From Lycium barbarum (taxonomy: Eukaryota > Streptophyta > Magnoliopsida > Solanales > Solanaceae): DNA of 64,000 bases. The stretch spans positions 57,379,821 through 57,443,820 of the forward strand of contig NC_083346.1 in assembly GCF_019175385.1 (NCBI RefSeq). The letters run 5' to 3'. Under the pieces are notes generated by a model. That model did not search any database and was not told the origin of the DNA. It saw nothing but the letters and a program-made list of their open reading frames with translations. Of the stretch, positions 35,913 through 45,989 are shown one piece after another. A program made the translations under genes and the position numbers. How positions within the stretch are numbered: position 1 is the stretch's first letter; each line of letters begins with the position of its first letter.

Positions 35913-36479
35913 CTTTCCTAGGGGCGCTGCGTTTCATGCCCATAGGTTCAGGTAGACAGGTTGACGATCCGCCCCTGTAAGCTGTTGTTCAACTGATATT
36001 GGAGCACTCCTCTTGTTCCGGAGTTGCGGTCTAGTTTGGTACGATATTCTTTTGATATGCATATGGGTATGGCGAGGCCCTGTCCCGACCTTGTTACGTC
36101 ATACGCCCTTATAGAGGCTTGTAGACAGTCATGTCATAGTTAGACTTTGTATGGCCCCTTCGGCCTATATTTTTGCTGTATAGTATTTCACGATGGCCTT
36201 GTCAGCTTACACAGTTTTTGTCCAGCGTAGTTGTATAGTATGTCTTCTTGGGCTCATCCCTTTTTCGGCATATTTCTCATATGATTTAGTGGACTATCAT
36301 CTGGTGACCCCTAAGGTCCCTCTTGTTTATGATCATGATAGGAAAGCATGTTAGCGGTGCTCGGCGGGTAGGGCCCGGGTGCCCGTCATGGCCCTCCAGA
36401 TTGGGTCGTGACGCAAAAGCCCCTGGGATAATAATTTTTTTCTTACTCACCAAATACTAGAAAATCAGTAAAAAATCTA

Positions 36480-36737
36480 CTTCCTCTGTCCCAATTTATG
36501 GATATAGTTCGAATTTTAAGAATCAAACAAGAAAATCTTTGACCGTGATTAATTCGTATGCCTTTTAAATATTTTAAATTATTAAATACTGTGACTTATA
36601 ATACTTTTTTTGTAGTTTTAAAATATGTAAGTTACTTTTCAAAAATCTTAAAGATGGTATGTTCGAATTCATGATTATAGCAAAGAAGTTTGACTCTTGA
36701 AATCTTAACTGAATCTCATAAATTAGAACAAAGGAAG
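36480..36737. mobile_element. Stowaway-like MITE
   Basis: A 258-bp element starting CTTCCTCTGTCCCAATTTAT and ending with the imperfect inverse, ATAAATTAGAACAAAGGAAG. TA lies outside both ends (36478-36479 and 36738-36739). These termini and the TA duplication are those of Tc1/mariner-derived Stowaway MITEs. It has no coding capacity. It sits inside the right part of the 15127-36799 transposon. Confidence 0.85.
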
Positions 36738-36799
36738 TACTTGTTTTTCAAGAAAATAGTTTCTCTGAAAATATTTTCCTTCGAAAACCAAACTCACCC

Positions 36800-37014
36800 T
36801 TAACTTTAAAAAGTCTTTTATAGAAAGATAAATAAGGAAGTAAAATTTGAAGACTGGCTACAATTGGTTGTTGGAATGGCATGCGTACCTGTCATATGAT
36901 ATTATGATGTAATCAGTAATCTACACCCACCAGCCTTCTTATTGCACCATTCTTGAAAGTCTTGGTTTTGTTTTTCTCATCATAGAGAAGCCAGATACGT
37001 AAGGAGAAATCAAG
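36800..37014 (+). promoter_or_regulatory. Promoter-proximal region and 5' leader of the host gene
   Basis: Only about 215 bases of non-repeat sequence separate the transposon nest from the ATG at 37015. No clear TATA box was picked out. The rest of the promoter, if any, must lie inside transposon sequence or further left. Confidence 0.4.
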
Positions 37015-40000
37015 ATGCATCTATGGCCATCAATGAGATTAAGGGAGTCTTTCAAAGAGAGATACTTGAAAAATCTTGAATGGAATCTCCATAGAATGGA
37101 TAGTCAGAAGCAATGTGGCAACAAGTCTGCCAATGATCAGAAGCTTTTGGATGGTTCCAGTGAGGCAGGAAGCTGTTCTAGTAATGGTGAGGGAGAAAAA
37201 TTGGTTGTGATTTGTAGAGAATTGCTCATGATTCTTTCTTGTTGCTACTGCTGTTTCTGCTGTGGAGGTATACCCAATAATATACTCTTTCTTTTTCCCT
37301 CTATTTTCTGTGGAATTGTTAGTGATTTATAGGGCTATTGCTTTCTGTTAGCTAAATCTTTGGCTCACAATTCCTCCAATTTGTAGGGTTCTTTACTTTA
37401 TTTAAGAAAAAAAAGACTTAATGGTCAAAAGCACGCATGAACCTTTTTCACGAGTTTCACACCCAACTATCCGTTGTTCCCTTTTCATAAACCATCATCA
37501 TATATGTATTAAAACACACCTCGAAGCTGATTAGACCAACTATCGGTTGTTCCCTTTTACTACCTGAACTATCAGGGACGGACCCATGTATAAATTTTTG
37601 GCGCTCGAGCACCCATTAACCGTGGCGGATATTCTATGTAGACATATAGAAAATATCAGAGTTTTGGTATAAAATAATATATAGCACCCAAGAAGCAATA
37701 AAAGATATTGGTGCTCTAGTTAAATGTTGTATGCTTAAGGCTGTGCCATGGAGGAGGCCAGTTCGAATCCTACTCAAAGCAATATATTTTTTGTTGATTT
37801 TAAGGTCAGCACCCAGGACCATTGAATCCTGGGTCCGCCACTGTAAACTATCACCTAGGTGTGTTTTAATACATAAATGGTGATAGTTCAGGTATGAAAA
37901 GCGAACAACTGATAGTTAGGGTGTGAAAGTCGCAAAAGAGTGGTAGTTCAGGTGTGTTTTGATCATTATGTCAAAAAATAATTCTGAAAGTGTCTTACTG
38001 TGATTTCTTCTGTTTCACAGAATTTTCTTACCAAATTGAGTGTAGTTGCCATTTGCTGTACCAGGGGATTCTGTAAAAACATTACGATAAAGTGATATAT
38101 CAATTATCTAGTCTCACCTCTTCAAGAGAGGCTCATTGGCAAGGAAAAGTATGTTTTAAGAGCACATAAAGCGAGGCGAGGCACTCAACATGTTTTGAGC
38201 CTCACTTCAGGGCTTAATCGCGCCTTTGACAACACTGTCGTACCATGTTCAATGATGTGGCTTCCATCAATGTTGAGCTTCCAAGTGTTTTCTAGTGATT
38301 TCTGCCAATTCATCATAATGCTACTGAAAGTGTTCTTATTATTTTCAGCTATCAAACACACCTGCTTCCAACTCCAGCTCTGTTCCATGCTGCTAAATTT
38401 CTTGCTCATTGACACTTTAATCTGGAAAAAGATTTTGGTGGAAAATGTTGTTTGTGCTAACTTGTCTATGCTCATATCTGCTAGTGCACCTGGCCTTCCA
38501 AATTTCCTACATCACAATGCTAGGAGTTATGGTAAGCAAGAACCTGTGGACAACAATTTTGGGAGATGCAGTCCACCACTTCCCTAACATTTACAGTACA
38601 CTGTTGCCAGTGATCTTGAGGCCCAAAGGACTAGATATTTGATTACGAACTCTTTTTGCAATGTCATTAGCAATCAGTTAACTATACACTAGTGACTTTA
38701 AAGTTGCAAAAGTTGCGGTAGGATCCTGTTTAACCCCTCTCAACAGCAAGTTACAGTAGATGAACAACCATGCACTATCTACAAAGGCATAGGTTTCACA
38801 CTATATAAGCTCATTTCTCATTGAGCTCAAAGTATATAGAGCTAAAATAGGAAGTTTCTCCAGGAAAACCAAAATTCTTAATACAGAATGAGCAAGGAGT
38901 ATATCTTTTAAACATAGATAAAAGGGAGACACTGCAAATTGCCAAACTAGAATGAGTAATATTCTAAGGATGGACACTTTTAAGAAACAAAAGTCATGAC
39001 AAACTTATATAAGCTTTTGCTTGAACTTATAGGGTAAACCTAAGCAGACAAGAATAATCCCAGTGTTTGTTTCCTTCTCTTGTGGAGCTCCAGCAATGGT
39101 CATGCTGTTAGAGTGACAGGGTTTGTATTCGAAATTTGATATATTTTTGGTGGTTCTATTCTAATACTTTGACATCGTTTGGACGTGATTCTTTGTTGCG
39201 CTTTACAGTGGGGAACTTGCTGGTGGACTTGAGATCAAAAGTGATATAGTGTGAGGGACAGGAGCCAATTAAGGGTTTTGCAATCAGATTCTAGTCTTGT
39301 TTTGATGATACTGATCATTGATGTTGTAAGGAATCTGTTTAGGAGAATGTAAATATGCAGGGATGGACTCACATTTTCCCAAGAGGAGTCACACGAATCC
39401 GCTTGGTTGGAAATTTTTACTCTATATTTAATTATTTATTTATATTTTTAAATAGAAAAATTACATACATATTTTTCTGATGAATCCGCTGGACAAAGCA
39501 TGGTCATGCGGGTTTATTGCTTCGCGAAGGTCAAGGGTTCGAAACGTGGTGGTAACTTTGCACCCACCTCAGTTATAACTTTTAGTCTCTGTGATTGCAT
39601 TGTGGATGTGCAAACAGTAATCGATATTCACCCCTAGCAATTTTCCCTAGCTAGCCTTGTTATTGTTTTTTCTTTTTATTTTTATTTTTAAAGATCACAA
39701 CAGCTAGCCTTGTTAGTTTTCTACATCTTTCTATTTTATTTCAAACTTGTTTTCTTACTCAATTCCAATAAACTTATTCTAAAGTCTTTTTCACTTCAAA
39801 ATTGGATCTTTCAATAAAGTGAATTATGTTTCTCTCTTTCATTACATTTGCTAATATATGCAAGTGTATTTGTTGATATTACTTATAATTTGTTATCTTA
39901 ATTAATCTTAACTTAGTTTTTTGTTGGAACTTTTATTTTGTGTATAGTTTGAAATTCTAGTTTTATGTAGAAGCTCTCATTCATCCATAATTTGTATTAG

Positions 40001-42108
40001 TTTAGTTTACTTTATTACTCTTTATGTTTTGTTGTCTTCTATTTGTTATTGACAACTTTAATTTGTTATTTATAATAGGGGAAAAAATGTTTATATTTTC
40101 TTAAAATTCTTAGAGTTTAATAAACTTCTAAGTTGGTTAAAAAGGTTTTTTTTTAAAATTTTAAATAACTATTACATTCATAAAATAAAATTTGTTAAAT
40201 TAAATAAATATATTATTAACATAATTTGTTAAAGTAAATGATTTTTTCATAAATAAACAAAAGCTTCAAAGTTTTGCCAACTTTTTTAAATATAAAACAA
40301 AGAACCAACTTCATCTTCATCTTGACGTCACAGAATGAAATAAGAAGGAAGGCAGCGAACAATTCCCCTTGTAGCGCCAGATGCTGACTGTATGGTTAAC
40401 TAACATTGTCTCCAACTGAACTTCTTGGTGCAAAATCTTTAGTCTGCCACTGTAAATACATGCATGGGATAGCAAGTTCACTTTTAAAAAAGATATTTTT
40501 TGAAGGAGGAAGATATGCAGATATGAGGTTGCAGGTCTTGTTCTATTCGTAGTCTGTGTTTTACGGGTAATAGGCCTTTCCATCTGGAATTCTTATAGTG
40601 GCGTTGGAAGGTTTTAGTGGGTAGCTATAGGCGGTCTAATGATGACTAGAATATGCCAGGACTGATGAGAGAAGCATTAGTAGTTGTAGCAGGCTTTTGG
40701 GTGCTTCATGGGATTAGGGGGTAGTATGGACCACATGCGAGCTGTGCGAGTGGCATCTAATTAGGTCATGGAGGAAGGGGGAGGCTTCTGGGACAGCGAG
40801 GATGACATGTTTAGTAGAGGTGGAGAGTGTAGGAGATGCAGCATTGACTCTAGAGGTAGTTGCCATATAGAAGGAAGCTACTGAGGCAGTGAGTAGCTTC
40901 TCTGGCCTTTTCTTGAGAATGTTTTCTCGGTTACCTGAATCACACTCTCTGGAAATAATTATTTCTATTTCAAGTTTTAGCACCAAAGCAATCTTGAATG
41001 TTCTTGAAGTGTATGGGCTAAAGTCTGGTTGATTGTTTTCAAACAGTATTGTCCATTATCTCTGGTGACAATCCAAATTCACTGCATGTGGTATAAAGAA
41101 CAAGCATACTTGTTACATGTTTTGTTAATTTATTTGCTTCTTTTGTGTGTTATGTTGTCTCTGGCTGGGTGCTCGACTTATGGTCCTTCAAAGATTTTGC
41201 CTCTTTTTCAATCTATTAGTTGTCACTTGTGTGTGTGTGTGTGTCAGAGAGTTCTTTCTGGTTCGTCTGTTATCTTCTTTCAGAATATATTTGGAATAGA
41301 CAAAGGTGCTATTAGTTTAAGCTATTAATGTGAAGTCACCTTGATTTTGTGTATGATACGTATCTTTTAACATGTCCACGGCTTAAAGAATGCAGTGATA
41401 TAGGTTATTAGATAAATTTTCTTCAATTCTAACAGTGTAATGGGCTGCTACGAAGATCATGTCCTCAAAGGCTGAAACTATTGAGGAGGAAATCTAAGCC
41501 TTTTTATTTAACCTTATACCATTTACAGTTTTTCTTTCGGAAGTTTCTACTAGTATTTGTCTCTCTCTAGTGTTTCGCTTATTGAGATCATTTCCTCTCA
41601 ATTGAATGGAATCCCAGCTTTTAGCTTTTATTAAATTACTATATGTGGCAGACAATCTAATTATCCCGTTCAAGATAAACAATTTATCAGAGGGAGTGTC
41701 TGGTTTCTTGAACTTTTAGAGAACGATGGAAGGGGATTCGTGCTTAAGCTTTTCAAGGTTGAGTTCCTGAAATGGCTTAATCAAAATCTCTCCCCAATCC
41801 ATCCCTTTTGTCAGTTTTATCATCTTCCTAAATGATATTTTCTACTTTACGCTGTAAGCGTTTGTATTATAAATATCAAACAATTTATATGAGCTAAGAT
41901 GTATCTTGAATCGTAAAGCATTTAGCCGTTTTCTGCCTATTGTAGTAGCATTTTTCTTTGTTTTTATTAGTCTTATCTTAAAAGCAATTATTTTCCGTTT
42001 GCAGATTAATGTTGTGTTGTTGCATTTGTGATTATATTTCTAGTTGACGAGTCTTAGTTATCTGATAATTGCGTCTCTCTTACAGCTTGTGTTGCTGATG
42101 AAGAATAA
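37015..42108 (+). CDS. Small cysteine-rich host protein, two exons
   Basis: Exon 1 (37015-37267) starts at an ATG preceded by AAATCAAG and encodes MHLWPSMRLRESFKERY and onward to a CCYCCFCCG tract at residues 76-84. The donor GGAG|GTATAC is good. A strong acceptor (pyrimidine tract, TTACAG) at 42085 joins in phase to exon 2 (42086-42108), which reads ACVADEE-stop. The predicted protein is 91 residues with a 4818-bp intron. Residues 1-30 are basic and amphipathic-looking, the middle is Ser/Asn-rich, and residues 64-75 are hydrophobic before the Cys cluster (9-10 Cys in total). A Cys-rich hydrophobic tail could be membrane-associated or lipid-modified. I have a vague memory of conserved plant proteins of unknown function with this tail, but no name. 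The splice join is inferred. Confidence 0.6.
37415..37972. mobile_element. Foldback (long inverted repeat) MITE in the intron
   Basis: The left arm, from GACTTAATGGTCAAAAGCAC, is the inverse of the right arm ending GTGTTTTGATCATTATGTC. Inner blocks such as CAACTATC-GTTGTTC and ACACACCT are also mirrored. It has no coding capacity. It is split by the hAT-like MITE at 37573-37843. Confidence 0.7.
37573..37843. mobile_element. hAT-like MITE nested in the foldback MITE
   Basis: A 271-bp element starting CAGGGACGGACCCA and ending TGGGTCCGCCACTG, imperfect inverted termini of the CAGNGGCGGA type. The 8-base flanks TGAACTAT (37565-37572) and TAAACTAT (37844-37851) match at seven positions, as expected for hAT duplications. 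Confidence 0.8.
38150..38475 (-). pseudogene. Possible LINE RNase H fragment next to an interspersed repeat
   Basis: A minus-strand stretch (38475-38185) contains NTWKLNIDGS, resembling the start of LINE-type RNase H domains, preceded by a Trp-containing linker. No further RNase H motif follows. The adjoining 38150-38230 segment (words such as GAGGCGAGGCACTCAACA) looks like a common interspersed repeat. Weak call; a chance ORF is possible. Confidence 0.3.
38476..39357. other. Intron sequence without recognised features
   Basis: I see no coding region, RNA gene or clear repeat here. The minor ORFs lack domains. Confidence 0.5.
39358..40452. mobile_element. hAT-like non-autonomous element in the intron
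   Basis: Starts CAGGGATGGACTCAC and ends AGTCTGCCACTG, the inverse of CAGTGGCAGACT, the same terminal type as 37573-37843. The 8-base flanks TAAATATG (39350-39357) and TAAATACA (40453-40460) agree at six positions. The 1095-bp interior is AT-rich with no transposase. Confidence 0.55.
40461..42085. other. Remainder of the host intron
   Basis: T-rich plant intron sequence. ORFs up to about 99 codons have no recognisable domain, and a short GT run lies near 41230. It ends with a pyrimidine tract and TTACAG. Confidence 0.5.
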
Positions 42109-42508
42109 AGACAGACAGATACTGGAAGAACCTATTATGGAATTAGAAGATGTAAATAAAAGATTTTGAGAGTTCTTGAAAGTAGTTGATGCAATTTAAG
42201 CTTCGCAACTGTTGTGCTAGCTATGTGCTAACTCAATTATTGTTTGTCTGTCTTAAATTATATTGCGTCTCTCTCCGCCTCTCTCTTTTGATTTTGTTTC
42301 CTTTTTGTTTATGTTTTTTTTTTTCTATTCTCCTTTTCTTTTTTGTTTTCCTTTTTTGGGTATTTTTTCTTCCCTTTTTTTGTTCCTTTCTCTGTTTTTA
42401 TCTTTATTTGCCTTTCTAAAGATAAAAAAGTATAAAAATATAAACTGATTATTTTACATTAATACAAATATAGGAATTAAATAATTAGACTAGAACAAGG
42501 AATAATAA
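42109..42508 (+). other. Probable 3' UTR and downstream of the host gene
   Basis: T-rich sequence after the stop. An open frame at 42186-42419 is simply translated poly-T (Phe/Leu/Ser-rich) and is not called. The LINE poly-A end abuts this region. Confidence 0.4.
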
Positions 42509-43231
42509 TTTTTTTTTAAGCAAAGCCACCAGAAAGGTGGAAATTTATTGATAAAGAAAATATGTACATATCAATCCAAAAGTGATTGATCAAATAACTA
42601 GAACAACAACAGAAAGGAAAATGAACAAGTGGAAAATGGAAATACAGATTTTGGTTTAAGACAGACTAGTAACAACTATTAATCCAAGGGCCTTGACTTG
42701 ATAACATCTATCACACCTTCAAAGTCTCACAGGTGGCATGTTTCAAATCAGTTGAATCATTCTTCAGGCCACTTAAATATAGTTATGATCTTCTGTACAA
42801 ACCATCATCTGTATGGAAGCAAAACCACTTTCAAACTTTGTACCATTGTCCAAAGAGCATGAATCCTAGCCTGGACATATGTAGCATCCATATCAAGAAA
42901 TAATATAGCTACTGTAACTGTCCATACTAGTTCATGCAGCATTTGAATATGGTTCTTCTACATATCTTGCTTATCAGCCTGGTGATCTTTCAAAAAAACT
43001 GTAATATTCTTTCAATGTTCAACCTATCCCTAGCTTAATCCTTTGCATGAAACCAGGTCTCTATAATACTTGATCCTTGGTTAGTACAGTGTGCTACCTA
43101 GATCATGAGCATCACACCATTTATACTAAGGAATGAGCATGCCAAGCACACTGATACCACCCTAATACAGATGCTGCAAATACTCACAATCAGTTGGCAA
43201 ACTGTACTCAGTAATAGTTGCAATTCTGATG

Positions 43232-43813
43232 TCAGTCTGGTGCTTTGTCTTGAAGGGTTCTTATTCTCAAGTTTGGAATTCCTCTCTTCTCCATATTTAG
43301 AATCCTCTTAGCTTGACTTGGCAATTCCTGAAAATTATGAAACTGAACTGGACCTGCAAAAACAAAAACCAAGTTAGTTAAAAAATCTGCAAGCCCATTT
43401 CCTTCTCTATGTATGTGCTCCACAGATACTGTTTGATCATCCATCATTCTCTTGATATCATCCACCAGCATTGAAATGCTCCAAGGGACCTTCCATACAA
43501 CATTTAAAATCATCTTCATGGTCATGGAATCAGTCTCTATGATCAATGGAAAAAGCTGCTTTTCCACACAGTACCTCAGTCCCATCCTAATAGCCTCAGC
43601 CTCAGCCACAATATTTGTTCCATCTGTCAAAGTTTTAGCAGCTGCATACACCAAATTTCCCTCTTCATTTCTTATGCAAAAGGCAGCAGAACTTGGACCT
43701 GGATTTCCTTTAGCAGCTCCATCAGTATTACACTTGTAAACTCCAGATGCAGGTCTCCTCCATTTAATAATTCTGCATATAACAGTATGCTTATATTCTT
43801 CAGAACTGAACAA
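43232..43813 (-). pseudogene. LINE ORF2 RNase H domain
   Basis: A 193-codon open stretch. Catalytic positions are present in order: D in CNTDGAAKGNPGPSS (about residue 31), E in VAEAEAIRMGL (about 72), D in IIETDSMTMK (about 95) and D in GNGLADFLTN (about 141). Plant L1 elements commonly carry this RNase H at the end of ORF2. It is out of frame with the upstream part of ORF2 (a shift lies near 43805). The stop is at 43232-43234. Confidence 0.85.
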
Positions 43814-44330
43814 TCTGATGCCATATAGTTGGAATATTCAGCCCAAGAAACTGAACTTTACATAACATATGAATGTTCATATTTATGTCATATAACACTC
43901 TACTCAGATTCATTATACCACCATGAAGCCTATTGTTTCTCCACTTCCATGTTTGCCACACAATAAAAGCAGACACTGCTTTATATGTGGTCTTCATTTT
44001 GAAATGACATTTTGCTTCCCACCAACTTCTTATAGCATGTTTGACCTGAACACAATTCATGCTCAATCCAGCCCCCATATTGAAGTATCTCCATACCTTT
44101 GTAGCCAAATCTCCACATAGAAACAGATGGTTTATTGTCTCCATCTGAGCATTATGACATCAGCAACACTTTGAAACTAATGGAATGCCAATACTTGCCA
44201 CCACTTCATCAATTGGGACTTTAAACTTCCACAATCTCCACAGGAAGAACGAAATTTTAAAAGGCACCCCTTTGATCCACATATTCTGAAATGGCACTAT
44301 TACATTAGCTTTTTGTCTCAGTAACTACCA
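43814..44330 (-). pseudogene. LINE ORF2 zinc-binding RT C-terminal region
   Basis: A zf-RVT-like region reads WIKGVPFKISFFLWRLW near 44265 and METINHLFLCGDLATKVW from 44144, preceded by a CC-x-CHNAQ motif with an in-frame TGA near 44160. A TAG follows the RAW motif at about 44327. It links RT to RNase H in plant LINEs. Confidence 0.75.
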
Positions 44331-45512
44331 TGCCCTACTTACTGTAAACTTACTTGTACTTGTCATCATCCAGCAAGGTCTATCCCATTCATTTGATGCA
44401 TATTTAATGTCAATTTCCTGTATTATATGTTGCACAATATATTCAGGAAACAGTTGCATGAGTTTGCTGATATTCCATCCTCCATCTGTCATAAGTTCAG
44501 AAACATCTTCAGCATGCTCATTGATTTGCCAGGACTGGATAACCACATAACTAAGAGCACCTAGCTTAGTCCAATTGTCAAACCAAATGTTTGAACTTCC
44601 AATCTTTGGCTCCCACCAGATTTCCTGTTCTATACTTTCCATTGTTTCCAACATCATCTTCCAGACTTGTGACCCTCCCTTCCATTGAACCACCTGAGGA
44701 ATTTGTTTTTTACAGTATTTATTCCACATAAAATTAGCCCAGAGAGAACTAGTGGTTCTAAACTTCCACCAGAGTTTAGCACATAAAGCTTTAGATGTGT
44801 CATAGATAGACCTGAAACCCAAACCTCCTTCATGTTTGGGAATGCACATGTTAAGCCAAGCTGCCCAGTGTCTGCATCTTCCTTCATCCTTATTATTCCA
44901 AAAGAACCTGGCAAAGATCCTGTGTAGTTCCTTTATAACATATTTATAAGGCCTTATAGCAGATAAAACATGAATTGGAATACTTTGAAGGACACTTGTA
45001 ATCAACACTGCTTTTCCTCCATAAGACAGCAACTTGCCTTTCCAGGTTTGTAACCTGTCTTTGACTTTCTTCAATAATGCAGTATAATCCACTTTCCTTT
45101 TCCTGGCATGAGTAATTGGTACTCCAAGATATGTAAAAGGAAATTGACCTCTAACAAATCGTGTTACTGTTGCAACCTGCTGACTTAACTCATGTGATAC
45201 TTTGCTGAACATATAAAAAGAAATTTTCCTCTTGTTTATCAGCTGTCCAGACACTTTCTCATATTCATGAAGAGTATCCATGATCATCTGTAAAGATTGG
45301 TTATCTACTGCAGAAAAAATAATTGTATGATCTGCATATGCCAGATGATTCAAATCAACACTCCACTTTGGCATCCCATATCCAACAAAACCAGGCTAAT
45401 CAAATAAAGAATTTAGTGCCCTTGAAAGAACTTCTGCAGCAATAATGAAAAGAGCAGGAGAGAGTGGATCCCCTTGCTTGACACCCCTTGTAGAATGAAA
45501 GAAACCATGTGC
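44331..45512 (-). pseudogene. LINE ORF2 RT, palm and thumb, mutated active site
   Basis: An open stretch of about 349 codons from 45374. Near its start the active site reads HLAYADHTIIFS, where L1 RT has Y-A-D-D, so the second catalytic Asp is His. The usual downstream blocks follow: YEKVSGQLIN, FTYLGVPI, LQTWKGKLLSYGGKAVLI, a FFWNN block and LWWKFR. Upstream, 45512-45375 reads the [13 protein letters not shown] block with TAG stops near 45514 and 45398. Confidence 0.87.
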
Positions 45513-45989
45513 CTAGCCATTTAGGAGAACAGAATACCAATTATTTGCCAAAAGCCTCCATATAAGGTCAATGAAAAATGGAGAAAATCCCATCTTTCCC
45601 ATCACTTTACATAGGTACAACCATGAGACCCTATCATATGCTTTTTCCATATCCAATTTAATCACAACATATGCTGGTTTTCCTCTTTTCCTTATATTAG
45701 TTACAATTTCTTGTGTCAACAACACATTCTCAATTATATTCCTGCCCTTAACAAAACCAGATTGATTTGGAGAGATCACCCTTGTAAGTAGCTTATCTAG
45801 TCTGTCATGAACTACTCTGGATATGACCTTATTGATAAAGTTGCTAAGACTTATAGGTCTCATATTAGAAAATGCCTCAACCACATTCTTCTTTGGCAGT
45901 AAAACCAGATTTGTGTGAGTGATTGACTTGGGAAGAGTATGTCCTTCAAAGAAAGCTTTAACAACCCTATATACATAAGCCTTTATCAC
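45513..45989 (-). pseudogene. LINE ORF2 RT, fingers
   Basis: A 158-codon stretch with the L1 RT blocks LVLLPKKNV, MRPISLSNFINKVISRVV, NQSGFVKGRNIIENVLLTQE and VIKLDMEKAYDRVSW (first catalytic Asp in KLDMEKAYD). It connects to the upstream ORF across a one-base deletion near 46030 and ends in a TAG. Confidence 0.87.

Larger units (their letters stand above)
15374..36413 (+). mobile_element. Ty3/gypsy chromovirus (Tekay/Del-like), both LTRs present, heavily decayed
   Basis: Flanked by CAAAA at 15369-15373 and 36414-36418. The 5' LTR starts TGTTACACC at 15374, is interrupted at 15823 by another element, resumes at 26229 and ends GTGACA at 26781. Then come the primer site (26786-26798), gag-pol (26985 to about 31760), the polypurine tract (31965-31977) and the 3' LTR (31978-36413). 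The 3' LTR is itself split by a solo LTR. The final base is G where CA is expected. Gag-pol carries many stops and lost catalytic residues, so the element is dead. Confidence 0.93.
31978..36413 (+). repeat. 3' LTR of the plus-strand gypsy element, split
   Basis: Two parts, 31978-32204 and 34328-36413, together about 2313 bp once the inserted solo LTR and its GTATT duplication are removed. It is about 1.3 kb longer than the 5' LTR. It contains ATACGG palindromes (34333-34470), a TA run (35545-35568), the hairpin (35878-35912) and ends GGGTCGTGACG. Confidence 0.92.
15127..36799. mobile_element. Small TIR transposon split by a 21-kb retrotransposon nest
   Basis: The left end (GGGTGTGTTTGG..., 15127) and the right end (complement of ...CCAAACTCACCC, 36799) are imperfect terminal inverted repeats. 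They share the GGGTG-GTTTGG start and a GGAAAA-ATTTTC block about 20 bases in. TTAA lies outside both ends (15123-15126 and 36800-36803). Removing the gypsy element (15374-36413 plus its CAAAA duplication) and the MITE at 36480-36737 leaves roughly 365 bp, which suggests a non-autonomous element. The superfamily is not certain. Confidence 0.6.

Noticed and set aside
42186..42448. Phe/Leu-rich ORFs of 77 and 61 codons
   Set aside because: Translation of a T-rich low-complexity stretch after the host stop codon.
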